From: JAFKFI01 sp963795435
Lineage (GTDB): Bacteria; Pseudomonadota; Alphaproteobacteria; Acetobacterales; Acetobacteraceae
DNA: 64,000 nucleotides
NCBI GenBank assembly: GCA_963795435.1
Contig: CAWCHV010000007.1
Span: forward strand, 1,054,001-1,118,000
Direction: 5' to 3'
How positions within the stretch are numbered: position 1 is the stretch's first letter; each line of letters opens with the position of its first letter. Both the position numbers and the translations under genes were made by a program. Below the pieces are notes generated by a model. The model did not search any database, had not been told where the DNA came from, and saw only the letters and a program-made list of their open reading frames with translations. Below, piece by piece: positions 6,489-15,856 of this stretch.

Positions 6489-9191
6489 ATGCACGCCAAC
6501 CCGCAACCTGCCCGGAACACGACATCATCCGGCGCGACATCGTCCAACGCGACGTCCGGCGCGACGTCCGGCGCGACGTCGTCCGGCGCCACGCCCGCGA
6601 TGGCGCGCTGGTTCGAGCTGAAGGAAGAACACCCAGACGCGCTGCTGTTCTTCCGCATGGGCGATTTCTACGAGATGTTTTTCGCCGACGCTGAGGCCGC
6701 CGCCGCGGCGCTCGACATCGCGCTCACCGCGCGGGGCGAGCACGCGGGTGTGCCGATCGCGATGTGCGGCGTGCCGGTCCAAGCCGCCGAGAGCTACCTC
6801 GCCCGGCTGATCCGCCGGGGCTTCCGGGTCGCGGTGGCCGAGCAGATGGAAGACCCGAAATCCCGCCCGCGCGGCTCCAAGTCGCCGGTGCGCCGCGACG
6901 TGGTGCGCCTCATCACCCCCGGAACGATCACCGAGGATGCGCTGCTGGAGGCCGGACGACCGAACTTGCTGCTGGCCCTGGCGCAGGAGCGGGACGCGCT
7001 GGGCGCGGCGTGGCTCGACGTCTCCACCGGCCTGTTCGAGACCGGTTCTTTGCCGGTCGCCGAGCTGCCGGCCCTGCTCGGGCGGCTGGAGCCGGCGGAG
7101 ATCCTCGCACCTCCGCACCTCGACTTGGGGGACTACGCGGCCCGGCTGGCGCCCGAGGCGATCCCCTCGCCACCTTTGATCGCGCGGCGGCGGTTGGCCG
7201 AGGCGTTCGGCGTTGCCAGCCTCGATGCCTATGGCAGCTTCGCCGACGGCGAGGCGATCGCGGCGGCGCTGGCGCTCGACTATGTGCGCGCGACACAAGC
7301 CGGGGCGATGCCGCGTCTCTCCCGGCCCGCGCCCCAGGGTCGCGCCGGCGCGCTGGCGATGGACGCGGCGACGCGGGCGAGCCTCGAAATCGTCCGCGCC
7401 CGCGATGGCGGAGCGGCGCACACGCTGCTCGCCTCGGTGCAGCGCACGCTCACGGCCGCCGGGGCACGGCTGCTGGCGGGCCGCCTCGCCGCGCCGTTGA
7501 CCGGCCCCGAGAAAATAGCCGCGCGACAGGATGCCTGGTCATGGTTGCTCGCCAATCCCGAGGCGGCCAATCGCCTGCGCGCCGCGCTGCGATCCGCACC
7601 CGACATGGCGCGCGCGCTCGGCCGTCTGGCGCTCGGCAGGGGTGGACCACGCGATCTCGCCGCACTGCGCGACGGGCTCTCCGTCGCATCGGTCGCGGCC
7701 GACGCGCTGGTGCCGCCGCTCGCCGGGGAACTGGTCGACGCACGCGCGGCCCTCGCTGTCGACCCCGCCCTCGCCGCGAGGCTAAGTGAGGCGCTGGCCG
7801 ATCCGGCGCCGGTGCGGCTCGACGACGGCGGCGCGATCAGGCCGGGTTTCGACGCCGAGCTCGATGCCGAGAAAAGGCTGCGCGACGATAGCCGGCGGGT
7901 GATCGCCTCGCTGCAGCTCGACTACGCCCAGCGTTTCGGCGTGGCCAGCCTGAAGATCCGCCACCACGCGCAGCTCGGCTACGTAATCGAGGCGCCGACG
8001 GCCTCGGTCGAGGCGCTGCGCGCGCACCCGGACCTAACCTTGCGGCAAGGCATGGCGAACGGCGCGCGGTTCTCGCTCCCTGAACTGTCGGAACTCGACC
8101 GCAAGATCACCGAGGCGGCCGAGCGGGCGGCGGCGCGCGAGCGTGCGGTGTTTGCCCATCTCGTGCGGGAGACGCTGGCCGTGGCCGAGGCGATCGCCGC
8201 CTGCGCCGACGCGCTCGCGGTGCTGGACGTCGCGCAATCCGCCGCCCGGCTCGCCGAGCCCGGCACCTGGTGCCGCCCCGCAGTGACAGAGGGCGAGGAA
8301 TTTTCCGTCCGGGCCGGCCGCCATCCGGCGGTGGAAGCGGCGCTCGCGGGCTCGGCGGCCTTCGTGCCGAACCATTGCGAGTTGCCGGCACCGCGGCGGG
8401 TGTTGCTGCTCACCGGGCCGAACATGGCTGGCAAATCCACCTTCCTGCGGCAGAATGCGCTGGCGGTGATCCTCGCCCAAGCCGGGCTGCCGGTGCCGGC
8501 CGAGTCGGCGCGGATCGGCGTCGTGGACCGGCTGTTCAGCCGTGTCGGCGCGGCGGACGACCTCGCGCGCGGGCGCAGCACCTTCATGGTGGAAATGACC
8601 GAGACGGCGGCGATCCTGCACCAGGCAGGCCCGCGCTCGCTCGTGGTGGTGGACGAGATCGGCCGCGGCACCGCCACTCTGGACGGGCTCGCCATCGCCT
8701 GGGCGGTGCTGGAGGCGCTGCATTCCACGATCCGCTGCCGCACCATTTTCGCCACGCATTTCCACGAGCTCGCCGGTCTCGCGGGGCGTCTGCCCCGGCT
8801 GGCGCCGCATACCATGCGGGTCAAGGAGTGGAAGGGCGGCGTCGTGTTCCTACATGAAGTGGCCGAGGGTGCCGCCGGGCGGAGCTGGGGCGTGCATGTG
8901 GCCGAACTGGCTGGCGTGCCCGCCCCGGTGGTCAAGCGCGCCGCCTCGCTCCTTGCGATGCTGGAGCGCAACGGCGGCCCGCTCGGCATAAGCGAGGCGC
9001 CGCTCGGGGAGCTGCCGCTGTTCGCGGCCGCTCCCGCCGCCGACCCGACGCCGGATCCGTTGCGGGAGGCGCTGGCCGGGATCGATCCCGACCGGCTCAC
9101 CCCGCGCGAGGCGCTGGAGACAATCTACAGAATAAAGTCGCTGCTTGCTGTTCGCGACACCGATGAGGGGATACCATTGCCGCGATGTTGA
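6489..9191 (+). CDS. mutS: DNA mismatch repair protein MutS
   Basis: This is the full-length mismatch-recognition ATPase (900 residues), which binds mispaired bases and recruits MutL. The N-terminal mismatch-binding motif is present (LLFFRMGDFYEMF, with the Phe of the F-x-E reading head). So are Walker A TGPNMAGKST near residue 643, Walker B SLVVVDEIGRGTATLDG, and ATHFHELA. The first 37 residues are a Thr/Ser/Gly/Ala repeat not found in most MutS proteins. An internal ATG at 6600, directly before the conserved ARWFELKEEHP region, is an alternative start. The 3' end overlaps glnD by 7 bases, a linkage that suggests co-expression. Confidence 0.97.
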   Translation: MHANPQPARNTTSSGATSSNATSGATSGATSSGATPAMARWFELKEEHPDALLFFRMGDFYEMFFADAEAAAAALDIALTARGEHAGVPIAMCGVPVQAAESYLARLIRRGFRVAVAEQMEDPKSRPRGSKSPVRRDVVRLITPGTITEDALLEAGRPNLLLALAQERDALGAAWLDVSTGLFETGSLPVAELPALLGRLEPAEILAPPHLDLGDYAARLAPEAIPSPPLIARRRLAEAFGVASLDAYGSFADGEAIAAALALDYVRATQAGAMPRLSRPAPQGRAGALAMDAATRASLEIVRARDGGAAHTLLASVQRTLTAAGARLLAGRLAAPLTGPEKIAARQDAWSWLLANPEAANRLRAALRSAPDMARALGRLALGRGGPRDLAALRDGLSVASVAADALVPPLAGELVDARAALAVDPALAARLSEALADPAPVRLDDGGAIRPGFDAELDAEKRLRDDSRRVIASLQLDYAQRFGVASLKIRHHAQLGYVIEAPTASVEALRAHPDLTLRQGMANGARFSLPELSELDRKITEAAERAAARERAVFAHLVRETLAVAEAIAACADALAVLDVAQSAARLAEPGTWCRPAVTEGEEFSVRAGRHPAVEAALAGSAAFVPNHCELPAPRRVLLLTGPNMAGKSTFLRQNALAVILAQAGLPVPAESARIGVVDRLFSRVGAADDLARGRSTFMVEMTETAAILHQAGPRSLVVVDEIGRGTATLDGLAIAWAVLEALHSTIRCRTIFATHFHELAGLAGRLPRLAPHTMRVKEWKGGVVFLHEVAEGAAGRSWGVHVAELAGVPAPVVKRAASLLAMLERNGGPLGISEAPLGELPLFAAAPAADPTPDPLREALAGIDPDRLTPREALETIYRIKSLLAVRDTDEGIPLPRC
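6520..6594 (+). repeat. tandem 12/15-base repeat in the 5' end of mutS
   Basis: About five imperfect units of the form gcgac(a/g)tc(atc/gtc)cgg follow one another. They encode GATSS/GATS-type units between the first and second candidate start codons. Unit lengths are multiples of three, so copy-number change would lengthen or shorten the N-terminus without shifting frame. Confidence 0.7.
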
Positions 9192-11995
9192 CGCCCGTTC
9201 CCATGCCGAAAGCGCCCGACACCGCCGCCGGCTTCCTCGCCGACACCCTCGCCTCGCTCGCCACCGACCCCGGCGGCGTATCGCGCGATGCCGCGCTGGG
9301 TGCCTTCCGCCGCCATCTCGCGCGCATCCAGCACCACGTGCAGGAAGCCTTCGAAAACGAGCAGATCACCGGCCTCGAGGCCGGCCGCAAGCTCGGCGCG
9401 CTAGTTGACGGGCTGGTCACCGCGCTGCACGCGCACGCCGCGCGCGTGGGCGAGGTGTCGGAGAAGCTCACCGTGGTCGCGACCGGCGGCTACGGGCGAG
9501 GCATATTGGCGCCGTTCAGCGACATCGACCTGCTGTTCCTTACTCCTCACGAGCCGAAGCCGACCACCCTCAAGGCGGTGGAGTACATGCTGTACTTCAT
9601 GTGGGATCTCGGGCTGAAGGTCGGCCACGCCACCCGGTCGATCGAGCAGTGTCTCGCGGAAGCGGAGAAGGACACCACGATCCGCACCTCGCTGCTCGAC
9701 GCGCGGCGGATCGCCGGGGACAAGGGCCTGTTCACCGAGTTCCATAGGCGCTTCCGCCGCAATTGCCAGGAGAGCGGCGCTGGCGAGTTCATCGCCGCCA
9801 AGCAGCACGAGCGCACCGTGCGCCACCGCCGCTTCGGCGAGAGCGCCTTCATGGTCGAGCCGAACGTCAAGGAGGGAAAGGGCGGACTACGCGACCTGCA
9901 GACGCTCTACTGGCTTGCCCGGTACCTGTTTGACACCCAGACGATGGGCGAACTCGCCGGTCCGCTCGCCGGCGGCGGCGGCCTCATCACCGAGACCGAG
10001 GCAAAGCACGCACGCCGCTCCTGGGAGTTCCTGTGGACCGTGCGCTTCCACCTGCACTACGTCGCGGGCCGGGCGGAGGAGCGGCTGACCTTCGACCTGC
10101 AGCCGGTGGTCGGCGCGCGCATGGGCTACACGCGGCACGGCCGGCAGGACGGGGTGGAGCGCTTCATGCGCCACTACTTCCTTACAGTCCGTGACGTGAC
10201 GCGCGTAACCCGCGTGCTGGAGCCGGAACTGACCCGCGCCGCCCTCGGGCCGCCGGCCTTCGCCGCCGAGACCGACAAGGCGCTGCTGAAGGCCGGGTTC
10301 GTGCTGGCCGAGGGCAAGCTGCTCCCGGTTCCCGGCCGGGATTTCGGCGACGAGCCGATCCAGATGCTCCGCATCCTGCAGGTCGCGCGCGACCGCAATC
10401 TCGAACTGCATCCCCTGGCGATGCGCTCGCTGATCCGCAGCGAGCGGCGCGCCGTGGCCCTGCGCGGCGACAAGCGCGCCGCCGCATTGTTCATGGACCT
10501 GCTGTGCGGCGGCGAGGGCGAGCGTCATCGGGCGGATGGCGCGCGCTGGCTCGCCATCCTCAACGAGTCCGGCTTCCTCGGCCGCTACATCCCCGACTGG
10601 GCGCGCATCGTCGGCCAGATGCAGTTCGATACGTACCACATCTACACCGTGGACGAGCACACGATCGAGGCGGTACGCGTCCTCGACACGCTGGAGCGCG
10701 GCGACCTGGTGAACGTGGCGCCCATTGCCTCGGAACTGATGGACCAGCTGCAGTCGCGGCGCGCGTTGTACATGGCGATGATCATGCACGACATCGCCAA
10801 GGGCCGCGGCGGCGACCATTCGGAGATCGGCGCGGAGCTGGCGCTCGAAGTGTGTCCGGCGCTCGGCCTGTCGGCGGAGGAAACCGAGACGGTCTCCTGG
10901 CTGGTGCTGCACCACCTGCTGATGAGCCAGATCGCCTTCAAGCGTGACATCGACGATCCGAAGACCATTCTCGATCTCGCGGAGGTGATCCAGTCGCCCG
11001 AGCGGCTACGTCTCCTACTGGTGCTGACGGTGGCCGACATGCGCGCGGTGTCGCCCAAGGTATGGAATGCCTGGAAGGCAACACTGCTGCGCGAGCTCTA
11101 CTCGCGCGTCGCCGAAGTGCTCGCGGGTGGACTGTCCACCACGGAGCGCGACGTGCGTGTGGCGCGCGCGCGCCAAGCCGCGGCGGCGCTGCTGACCGGC
11201 TGGACCAAGGAAGAAATCGAGCACTTCACCTCGCTCGGCTATGCCGCCTACTGGCTCTCCTTCGACCCCGAGACGCACGCCCGCCACGCCCGCCTGGTGC
11301 GTGAGGCGGAGCAGCGTGGTGCTCCGCTGACCGTCGACACCCAACCGCTGCCGGCGCGCGCGGTGACGGAGGTGACGGTGTATGTCGCGGACCACGCCGG
11401 CCTGTTCAGCAAGATCGCCGGCGCGCTGGCGGTTGCGGGAGCATCGATCGTGGACGCGCGCATCCACACCATGACCAACGGCATGGCGCTCGACACGTTC
11501 TGGATCCAGGACGCCGGTGGCGGCACATTCGATGCGCCGCATCGCCTCGCACGCTTGTCGGTGCTGATCGAGCAGGCACTGTCCGGCCGTATCCGCCTCT
11601 CCGCCGAGATCCGCAAGCTGTCGAGATCGCTGCTCGGGCGGCGGATGCGCGCGATCCATGTGCCGCCCCGCGTTGTGATCGACAACCACGCCTCCAACAC
11701 CCACACGGTGCTCGAAGTGAACGGCCGCGACCGTCCCGGCCTGCTGCACGACGTGACGACCGCGATCAGCGAGCAAGGTTTGCAAATCGCGTCCGCGCAC
11801 GTCACGACCTACGGCGTCCGGGCGGTCGACGTGTTCTATGTGAAGGACGTGTTCGGCCTGAAGGTGGAGAACGAGCGCCGGCTGGCGAAGCTCAGGATGG
11901 CGCTGCTAGAAGCGCTGGGCGATGTTGACGAAGTGCCGCCGGTCGCGACCCCAGTGCCGGCGGTTCGCAGGCGACGGCGGGCCGTCAGCGCGTAA
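9185..11995 (+). CDS. glnD: bifunctional PII uridylyltransferase/uridylyl-removing enzyme
   Basis: This 936-residue sensor enzyme uridylylates PII proteins at low glutamine and removes UMP at high glutamine, controlling nitrogen assimilation. It has the nucleotidyltransferase signature GGYGRG followed by FSDIDLLF (residues about 101-118). The metal-dependent HD hydrolase region is MIMHDIAKGRGGDHSEIG near residue 535. Two C-terminal ACT domains begin about AVTEVTVYVADHAGLFSKIA and HTVLEVNGRDRPGLLHDV. The order and length match GlnD. The start at 9185 overlaps the mutS stop by 7 bases; a second ATG at 9203 is possible. The frame is intact. Confidence 0.97.
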   Translation: MLTPVPMPKAPDTAAGFLADTLASLATDPGGVSRDAALGAFRRHLARIQHHVQEAFENEQITGLEAGRKLGALVDGLVTALHAHAARVGEVSEKLTVVATGGYGRGILAPFSDIDLLFLTPHEPKPTTLKAVEYMLYFMWDLGLKVGHATRSIEQCLAEAEKDTTIRTSLLDARRIAGDKGLFTEFHRRFRRNCQESGAGEFIAAKQHERTVRHRRFGESAFMVEPNVKEGKGGLRDLQTLYWLARYLFDTQTMGELAGPLAGGGGLITETEAKHARRSWEFLWTVRFHLHYVAGRAEERLTFDLQPVVGARMGYTRHGRQDGVERFMRHYFLTVRDVTRVTRVLEPELTRAALGPPAFAAETDKALLKAGFVLAEGKLLPVPGRDFGDEPIQMLRILQVARDRNLELHPLAMRSLIRSERRAVALRGDKRAAALFMDLLCGGEGERHRADGARWLAILNESGFLGRYIPDWARIVGQMQFDTYHIYTVDEHTIEAVRVLDTLERGDLVNVAPIASELMDQLQSRRALYMAMIMHDIAKGRGGDHSEIGAELALEVCPALGLSAEETETVSWLVLHHLLMSQIAFKRDIDDPKTILDLAEVIQSPERLRLLLVLTVADMRAVSPKVWNAWKATLLRELYSRVAEVLAGGLSTTERDVRVARARQAAAALLTGWTKEEIEHFTSLGYAAYWLSFDPETHARHARLVREAEQRGAPLTVDTQPLPARAVTEVTVYVADHAGLFSKIAGALAVAGASIVDARIHTMTNGMALDTFWIQDAGGGTFDAPHRLARLSVLIEQALSGRIRLSAEIRKLSRSLLGRRMRAIHVPPRVVIDNHASNTHTVLEVNGRDRPGLLHDVTTAISEQGLQIASAHVTTYGVRAVDVFYVKDVFGLKVENERRLAKLRMALLEALGDVDEVPPVATPVPAVRRRRRAVSA

Positions 11996-12360
11996 CGGCG
12001 GCGCTCCTCTGCTCGGGACAGAGAAAGGTCTCGAGCGTTCCAATCCAAAACAGTCTTGAGCCGGCGGCGTTGTCGTGCCGCTTGAACGACGTGCGGGCAC
12101 ATTGCCACCGAACGCCGATGTGCTACAGCAGAGATCGCTTCGCTGGGCTGTAAACGAGTCGTTAAGGATTTGCCGACCAGAGTGGCGGATCACCGCGCAA
12201 CCATCCATCAAACCCAACACCACTTTCAGTTCATAGAAGCGCCCTGAGACCAGCCTTTGCTTTCCTTCAATCGGGACCACACCCGGATTTTCACAGTCGC
12301 CTGAGGCCAGTCTCTCGCTGCTAGCGCGGTGTGGGCGTGCAACATATTAGGAGAAACGGG
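11996..12360. other. intergenic region upstream of the beta-helix gene
   Basis: I found no credible ORF, RNA gene or strong hairpin in these 365 bases. The right end holds a very good ribosome site (aggagaaacggg) directly before the ATG at 12361. The promoter of that gene is therefore presumably here, but I cannot place its boxes. Confidence 0.5.
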
Positions 12361-13914
12361 ATGACATCCCCCAGCCGCATCCTTACGGTCGGCATCGGAT
12401 CAGCGTATCAATACCAGACGCTCGCGAGCGCGGTTGCAGCCTCGCAGAGCGGCGACACCATCGCGGTTCAGGCCGGCACCTATGCGAACGACTTCCCCGG
12501 ACTCGTGAGCAACATCACCATCGAGGGCGTCGGCGGGATGGCTCACTTCGTCGATACCCAGCGCCCGCCGAATCAAAAAGCCGAGTTCGTGACCAGCGGC
12601 ACCGTCACGCTGAAGAACATCGAGGTCTCGGGCGTTACGGTCGCCGACCTGAATGGCGCTGGCGTGCGCTACCAGGGCGGCGACTTGACGCTGCAGAGCG
12701 TCTATTTCCACGACAATCAGGAAGGGCTGCTGACGATCAACGATCCTACCGGGCGCATCACGATCCTCGACTCCGAGTTCGCGGACAACGGCAGCAACGG
12801 CTACGCGCACAACATCTACATCGACGATGTTGGCACGACGGTGGTGGACAACACGTACATCCACGACGTGCTGGGCCACGGTTCCGAGTTTCGCAGCCGT
12901 GGCGCGAATACGACCATCACCAACAGCCGGATCGTCGATGGCGGGCACGCGGACAACTACACCGTCGATCTTCCGGCGGGAGGCAACGTGGTGCTGCAGA
13001 ACGACGTGTTCGAAAAGGCCGCCGGGGCGACGAACCGAATAATGATTCACTACGGGATCGACTATGTCGTCCCCTGGCACCCGAGTTCCAGCCTGACGGC
13101 CAACGGCAATACCTTCATCAATCAGGATGGGGCCTTGGCGAGCGGGATCTTCAACGGAGCCTATCTCGCGAATGCGAACGTCACGGTGCAGGGCACCGGC
13201 AACAACGTGTTCGGCTTGGCAGCCAACCGCGTCGAGATGGGCGGCCCCAGCAATCTCACGAACACGACGCTGCTCGGCAGCGCCCCGGCCGTGGGCACGA
13301 CCCATCCGTGGCAGGTCGATCCGCCCTCTCCCACCCCGGCACCAGTACCGGCACCCCCTACGACGTCGTTGCCTGGGGTGCCCCCTGCGAGCAGCTTAGG
13401 CCCGAACCTGTCGGCGACATTTGATCCTGCTACTCACGCGGTACGGGTCACCGGAAGCGTGGTGAACACCTCTCCGGTGCTGATCTACGGCGCGGCGGAC
13501 GGCACGCCGGTGGGGCCGGGGACCGGCACGGGATTGACCACCATCCAGTACACCGGCTCCGCCTCGTTCTCGGCGAGACTTTCGGCGGACCCGACCAGCA
13601 TATATACGGTCGAGTCGCTCGAGGGGGGCGTGGTGGGTCGGGCCACCACACGAATCGGCTCGGACGCCACGACGTTCAACCTGCATCAAGCCGACGTGGC
13701 GCAGGATCTGTTGTCCGGTTTGCGTATTGGCCAGGACCATTTGCATGTCACCGACGCAGCGGGTGTCGTGCTCTCCAGCGCCGCGGCTTCGGGCCTGATC
13801 GCCGGCGCGACGAGCGACTCACAGGGCAACGCGGTCCTGCACCTCTCCGCAACTCATGACGTGACGCTGAGCGGAGTAGCGGTCGCAAGCCTTTCGGCAG
13901 GTCTCTTCGCTTGA
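12361..13914 (+). CDS. right-handed parallel beta-helix repeat protein
   Basis: The 517-residue protein starts at the ATG at 12361 because aggagaa sits 6 bases upstream. Residues about 10-320 read as a pectate-lyase-like beta-helix: repeated short strands with N, G and D turns, such as TLASAVAASQSGDTIAVQAG, GTVTLKNIEVSGVTV and NTTITNSRIVDGGHADNY. A proline-rich linker (PTPAPVPAPPTT) leads to a C-terminal beta-rich domain ending in HDVTLSGVAVASLSAGLFA. There is no N-terminal signal peptide. If secreted, it would need a leaderless route such as type I secretion; this is inference, and no transporter genes are adjacent. A polysaccharide-binding or -cleaving role is possible but no catalytic residues are identified. 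Confidence 0.75.
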   Translation: MTSPSRILTVGIGSAYQYQTLASAVAASQSGDTIAVQAGTYANDFPGLVSNITIEGVGGMAHFVDTQRPPNQKAEFVTSGTVTLKNIEVSGVTVADLNGAGVRYQGGDLTLQSVYFHDNQEGLLTINDPTGRITILDSEFADNGSNGYAHNIYIDDVGTTVVDNTYIHDVLGHGSEFRSRGANTTITNSRIVDGGHADNYTVDLPAGGNVVLQNDVFEKAAGATNRIMIHYGIDYVVPWHPSSSLTANGNTFINQDGALASGIFNGAYLANANVTVQGTGNNVFGLAANRVEMGGPSNLTNTTLLGSAPAVGTTHPWQVDPPSPTPAPVPAPPTTSLPGVPPASSLGPNLSATFDPATHAVRVTGSVVNTSPVLIYGAADGTPVGPGTGTGLTTIQYTGSASFSARLSADPTSIYTVESLEGGVVGRATTRIGSDATTFNLHQADVAQDLLSGLRIGQDHLHVTDAAGVVLSSAAASGLIAGATSDSQGNAVLHLSATHDVTLSGVAVASLSAGLFA

Positions 13915-13944
13915 TCGGCTGGTCGTAGCGGAATACCGACGCAG

Positions 13945-13977
13945 CACCGGGCCAGCGCGCGGTTCGCTGGCCCGGTG
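13945..13977 (+). terminator. strong hairpin between convergent genes
   Basis: A perfect 13-base inverted repeat (caccgggccagcg, 7-base loop, cgctggcccggtg) lies between two convergent genes. It is followed on the plus strand by ttggctttatt. It fits an intrinsic terminator for the beta-helix gene, and the symmetric stem may also stop the opposite transcript, though that side is not T-rich. Confidence 0.75.
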
Positions 13978-13993
13978 TTGGCTTTATTGACGT

Positions 13994-15635
13994 CTACGCC
14001 AGCGCGAGTTCCTGATACCCGTTCGCCGCCACCTCGTCGCACCGCCCGCGGTACGCCGGCGCGCTGCCGCTGTAACGCGCGATGATGCGGGTCTGCTTGC
14101 CCTCGACATTGCGGTTGACACCGGTCATCCAGGAGTCGACCTCGTTGGACAGCAGCCCCTCGCCCAGCGCCTTGACGTGATCGGTCCAGGATGCCACCCC
14201 CGCGTCCGTGGCCTCCACGCGCGTCAGCCCGTGGGCTCGCACATGGCGCAACAGGCCCGTCACCCACTCGACGTTGTACTCGATGCTGCGCGGAATGTTG
14301 CCGAGCGCCGTGTGCGGACCCATCAGCATCGTCAGATTAGGAAAGCCCTCGACCAGGACGCCGAGATAGGTCTGCGGCCCGTCCTTCCACTTGTCTTTCA
14401 GCCGCAGCCCGTCGGCGCCCCGAATATCGATCCGGTCGAAGCTGCCGGTGATGGCATCGAAGCCGGTCGCGTAGATGATCGTGTCGAATTCGTATTCGGC
14501 ATCGCTCGTCTTGATGCCGTTCGGCGTGATCCGCTCGATCGGGGTCTCCTTGATGTCCACCAGCCGGACGTTCGGTTGGTTGTAGACCTCGTAATACCTG
14601 GTCTCCAGGGGCACGCGGCGGGTGCCGAAGCCGTGGTTCTTGGGGATCAGCTTCTCCGCGACATCTTGGTCCTTCACCCGCTGGCGGATCTTCCTGGCCA
14701 CGAAGTCGGAGATCAGCGCGTTGGCGCGCCGGTCGGTCAGGATGTCGCGGAAATTGCCTTGCCAAATGCCGAAGCCGCGCTCGCCATACAACTTCTCGAA
14801 AAAGGCCTCGCGCTCCTCGTCCGACACCTCGAAAGTTCCGCGCGGGTCCGGCGTGTGCAGGAAGCAGGCGAAGGTCTCCTGGCAGCGCTTGAACATCTCC
14901 GGATAGCCGGCCCGGATTTCCGCCATCGTCGCAGCGTCGATCTTGCTGTTGTGCAGCGGCGCGCACCAATTCGGCGTACGCTGGAACACGGTCAGGTGCC
15001 CGACGGTCTTGGCCACCTCCTGAATGGTCTGCACGCCGGTCGCACCGGTGCCGATCACCGCCACCCGCTTACCGGCGAAGCTCACCGGCTCGTGCGGCCA
15101 GCGGGCGGTGTGGAAGGCCTCGCCCTGGAACGTCCCGACGCCATCCACGCGCGGCATCGTCGGGGCGGAAAGCGGGCCGATCGCGGTGATCAGGAAGCGC
15201 GCGCTGTGCCGGCTGCTATCCTCCAAGGTCACGTCCCAGCTCCGCGTCGTCTCCTGATAGTGCGCCGCGGCGACGCGGCTGCGGAACTGGATGTCCCGGC
15301 GAAGGTCGAACTTGTCGGCGACGTGGTTGAGATAGCGCAGCGTCTCCGGCTGGGCGGCGAAATGCTCGGACCAGTCCCATTCGTCCAGCAGCTCCTGCGA
15401 AAAGGAATAGCTGTAGGAATAGCTTTCGGAATCGAAGCGCGCGCCGGGGTAGCGGTTCCAGGTACCAGGTGCCGCCGACGCCGGTGCCGGCCTCGAACAC
15501 CCGCACCCGCATCCCGAGCTCACGCAAACGGTAGAGCTGGTAAAGTCCGGAAATGCCCGCCCCGACGATGATGGCGTCGTAGTCCACCGCCGTCGCCGCG
15601 CCGGATTGGGTCTGTGCTTCGTGAGGAACTGCCAT
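13994..15635 (-). pseudogene. frameshifted flavin-containing (Baeyer-Villiger type) monooxygenase
   Basis: Two adjoining frames together encode one FAD/NADPH monooxygenase of about 546 residues. The N-terminal part (from the ATG at 15635) has the FAD-binding DYDAIIVGAGISGLYQLYRL and ends at GVGGTWY. The rest continues as NRYPGARFDSESYSYSYSF in another frame. The Baeyer-Villiger fingerprint F-x-G-x3-H-x3-W-P is intact (FQGEAFHTARWP), as are the NADPH motif VAVIGTGATGVQTIQ and YATGFDAITGSF. The break is one extra G in the plus strand at 15461-15462; removing it restores the expected GGTWYWNRYPGARFD. Everything else looks functional, so this is either a very recent mutation or a sequencing error. 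Substrate is unknown; ketones are typical of the family. Confidence 0.85.
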
Positions 15636-15762
15636 TAGCCAGGGCTCCTGAATGCGGGGCGGAACAGGACAGATATGGGAAACGGGAACGCAACGCTACC
15701 CGCGAGTAAGATGAATTTCTCGTCATTCATGCGAAACCGCGCTGTGCGATGGTGAAATGTCC

Positions 15763-15828
15763 CTACACCCTCGCAACCATCGCTATGTCGGTCATGCCAG
15801 GAGAAACCACGTTCACCCGGATGTGATC
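15763..15828 (-). pseudogene. short relic of an SDR gene
   Basis: Read on the minus strand, these bases give DHIRVNVVSPGMTDIAM and then VARV and a stop. This matches the SDR motif found in the intact SDR gene 1.8 kb away (DHIRVNAVCPGMTDTPM), with 13 of 17 residues identical. No other SDR blocks are visible around it, so only a scrap of a second SDR copy remains between two frameshifted genes. Confidence 0.55.
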
Positions 15829-15856
15829 AGACGTGCAACCGCTTCGCCGCGGAGCC

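Noticed and set aside
14177..15571. 464-residue plus-strand frame over the monooxygenase
   Set aside because: Antisense shadow; the minus strand has clear FAD and NADPH motifs in two joinable frames.
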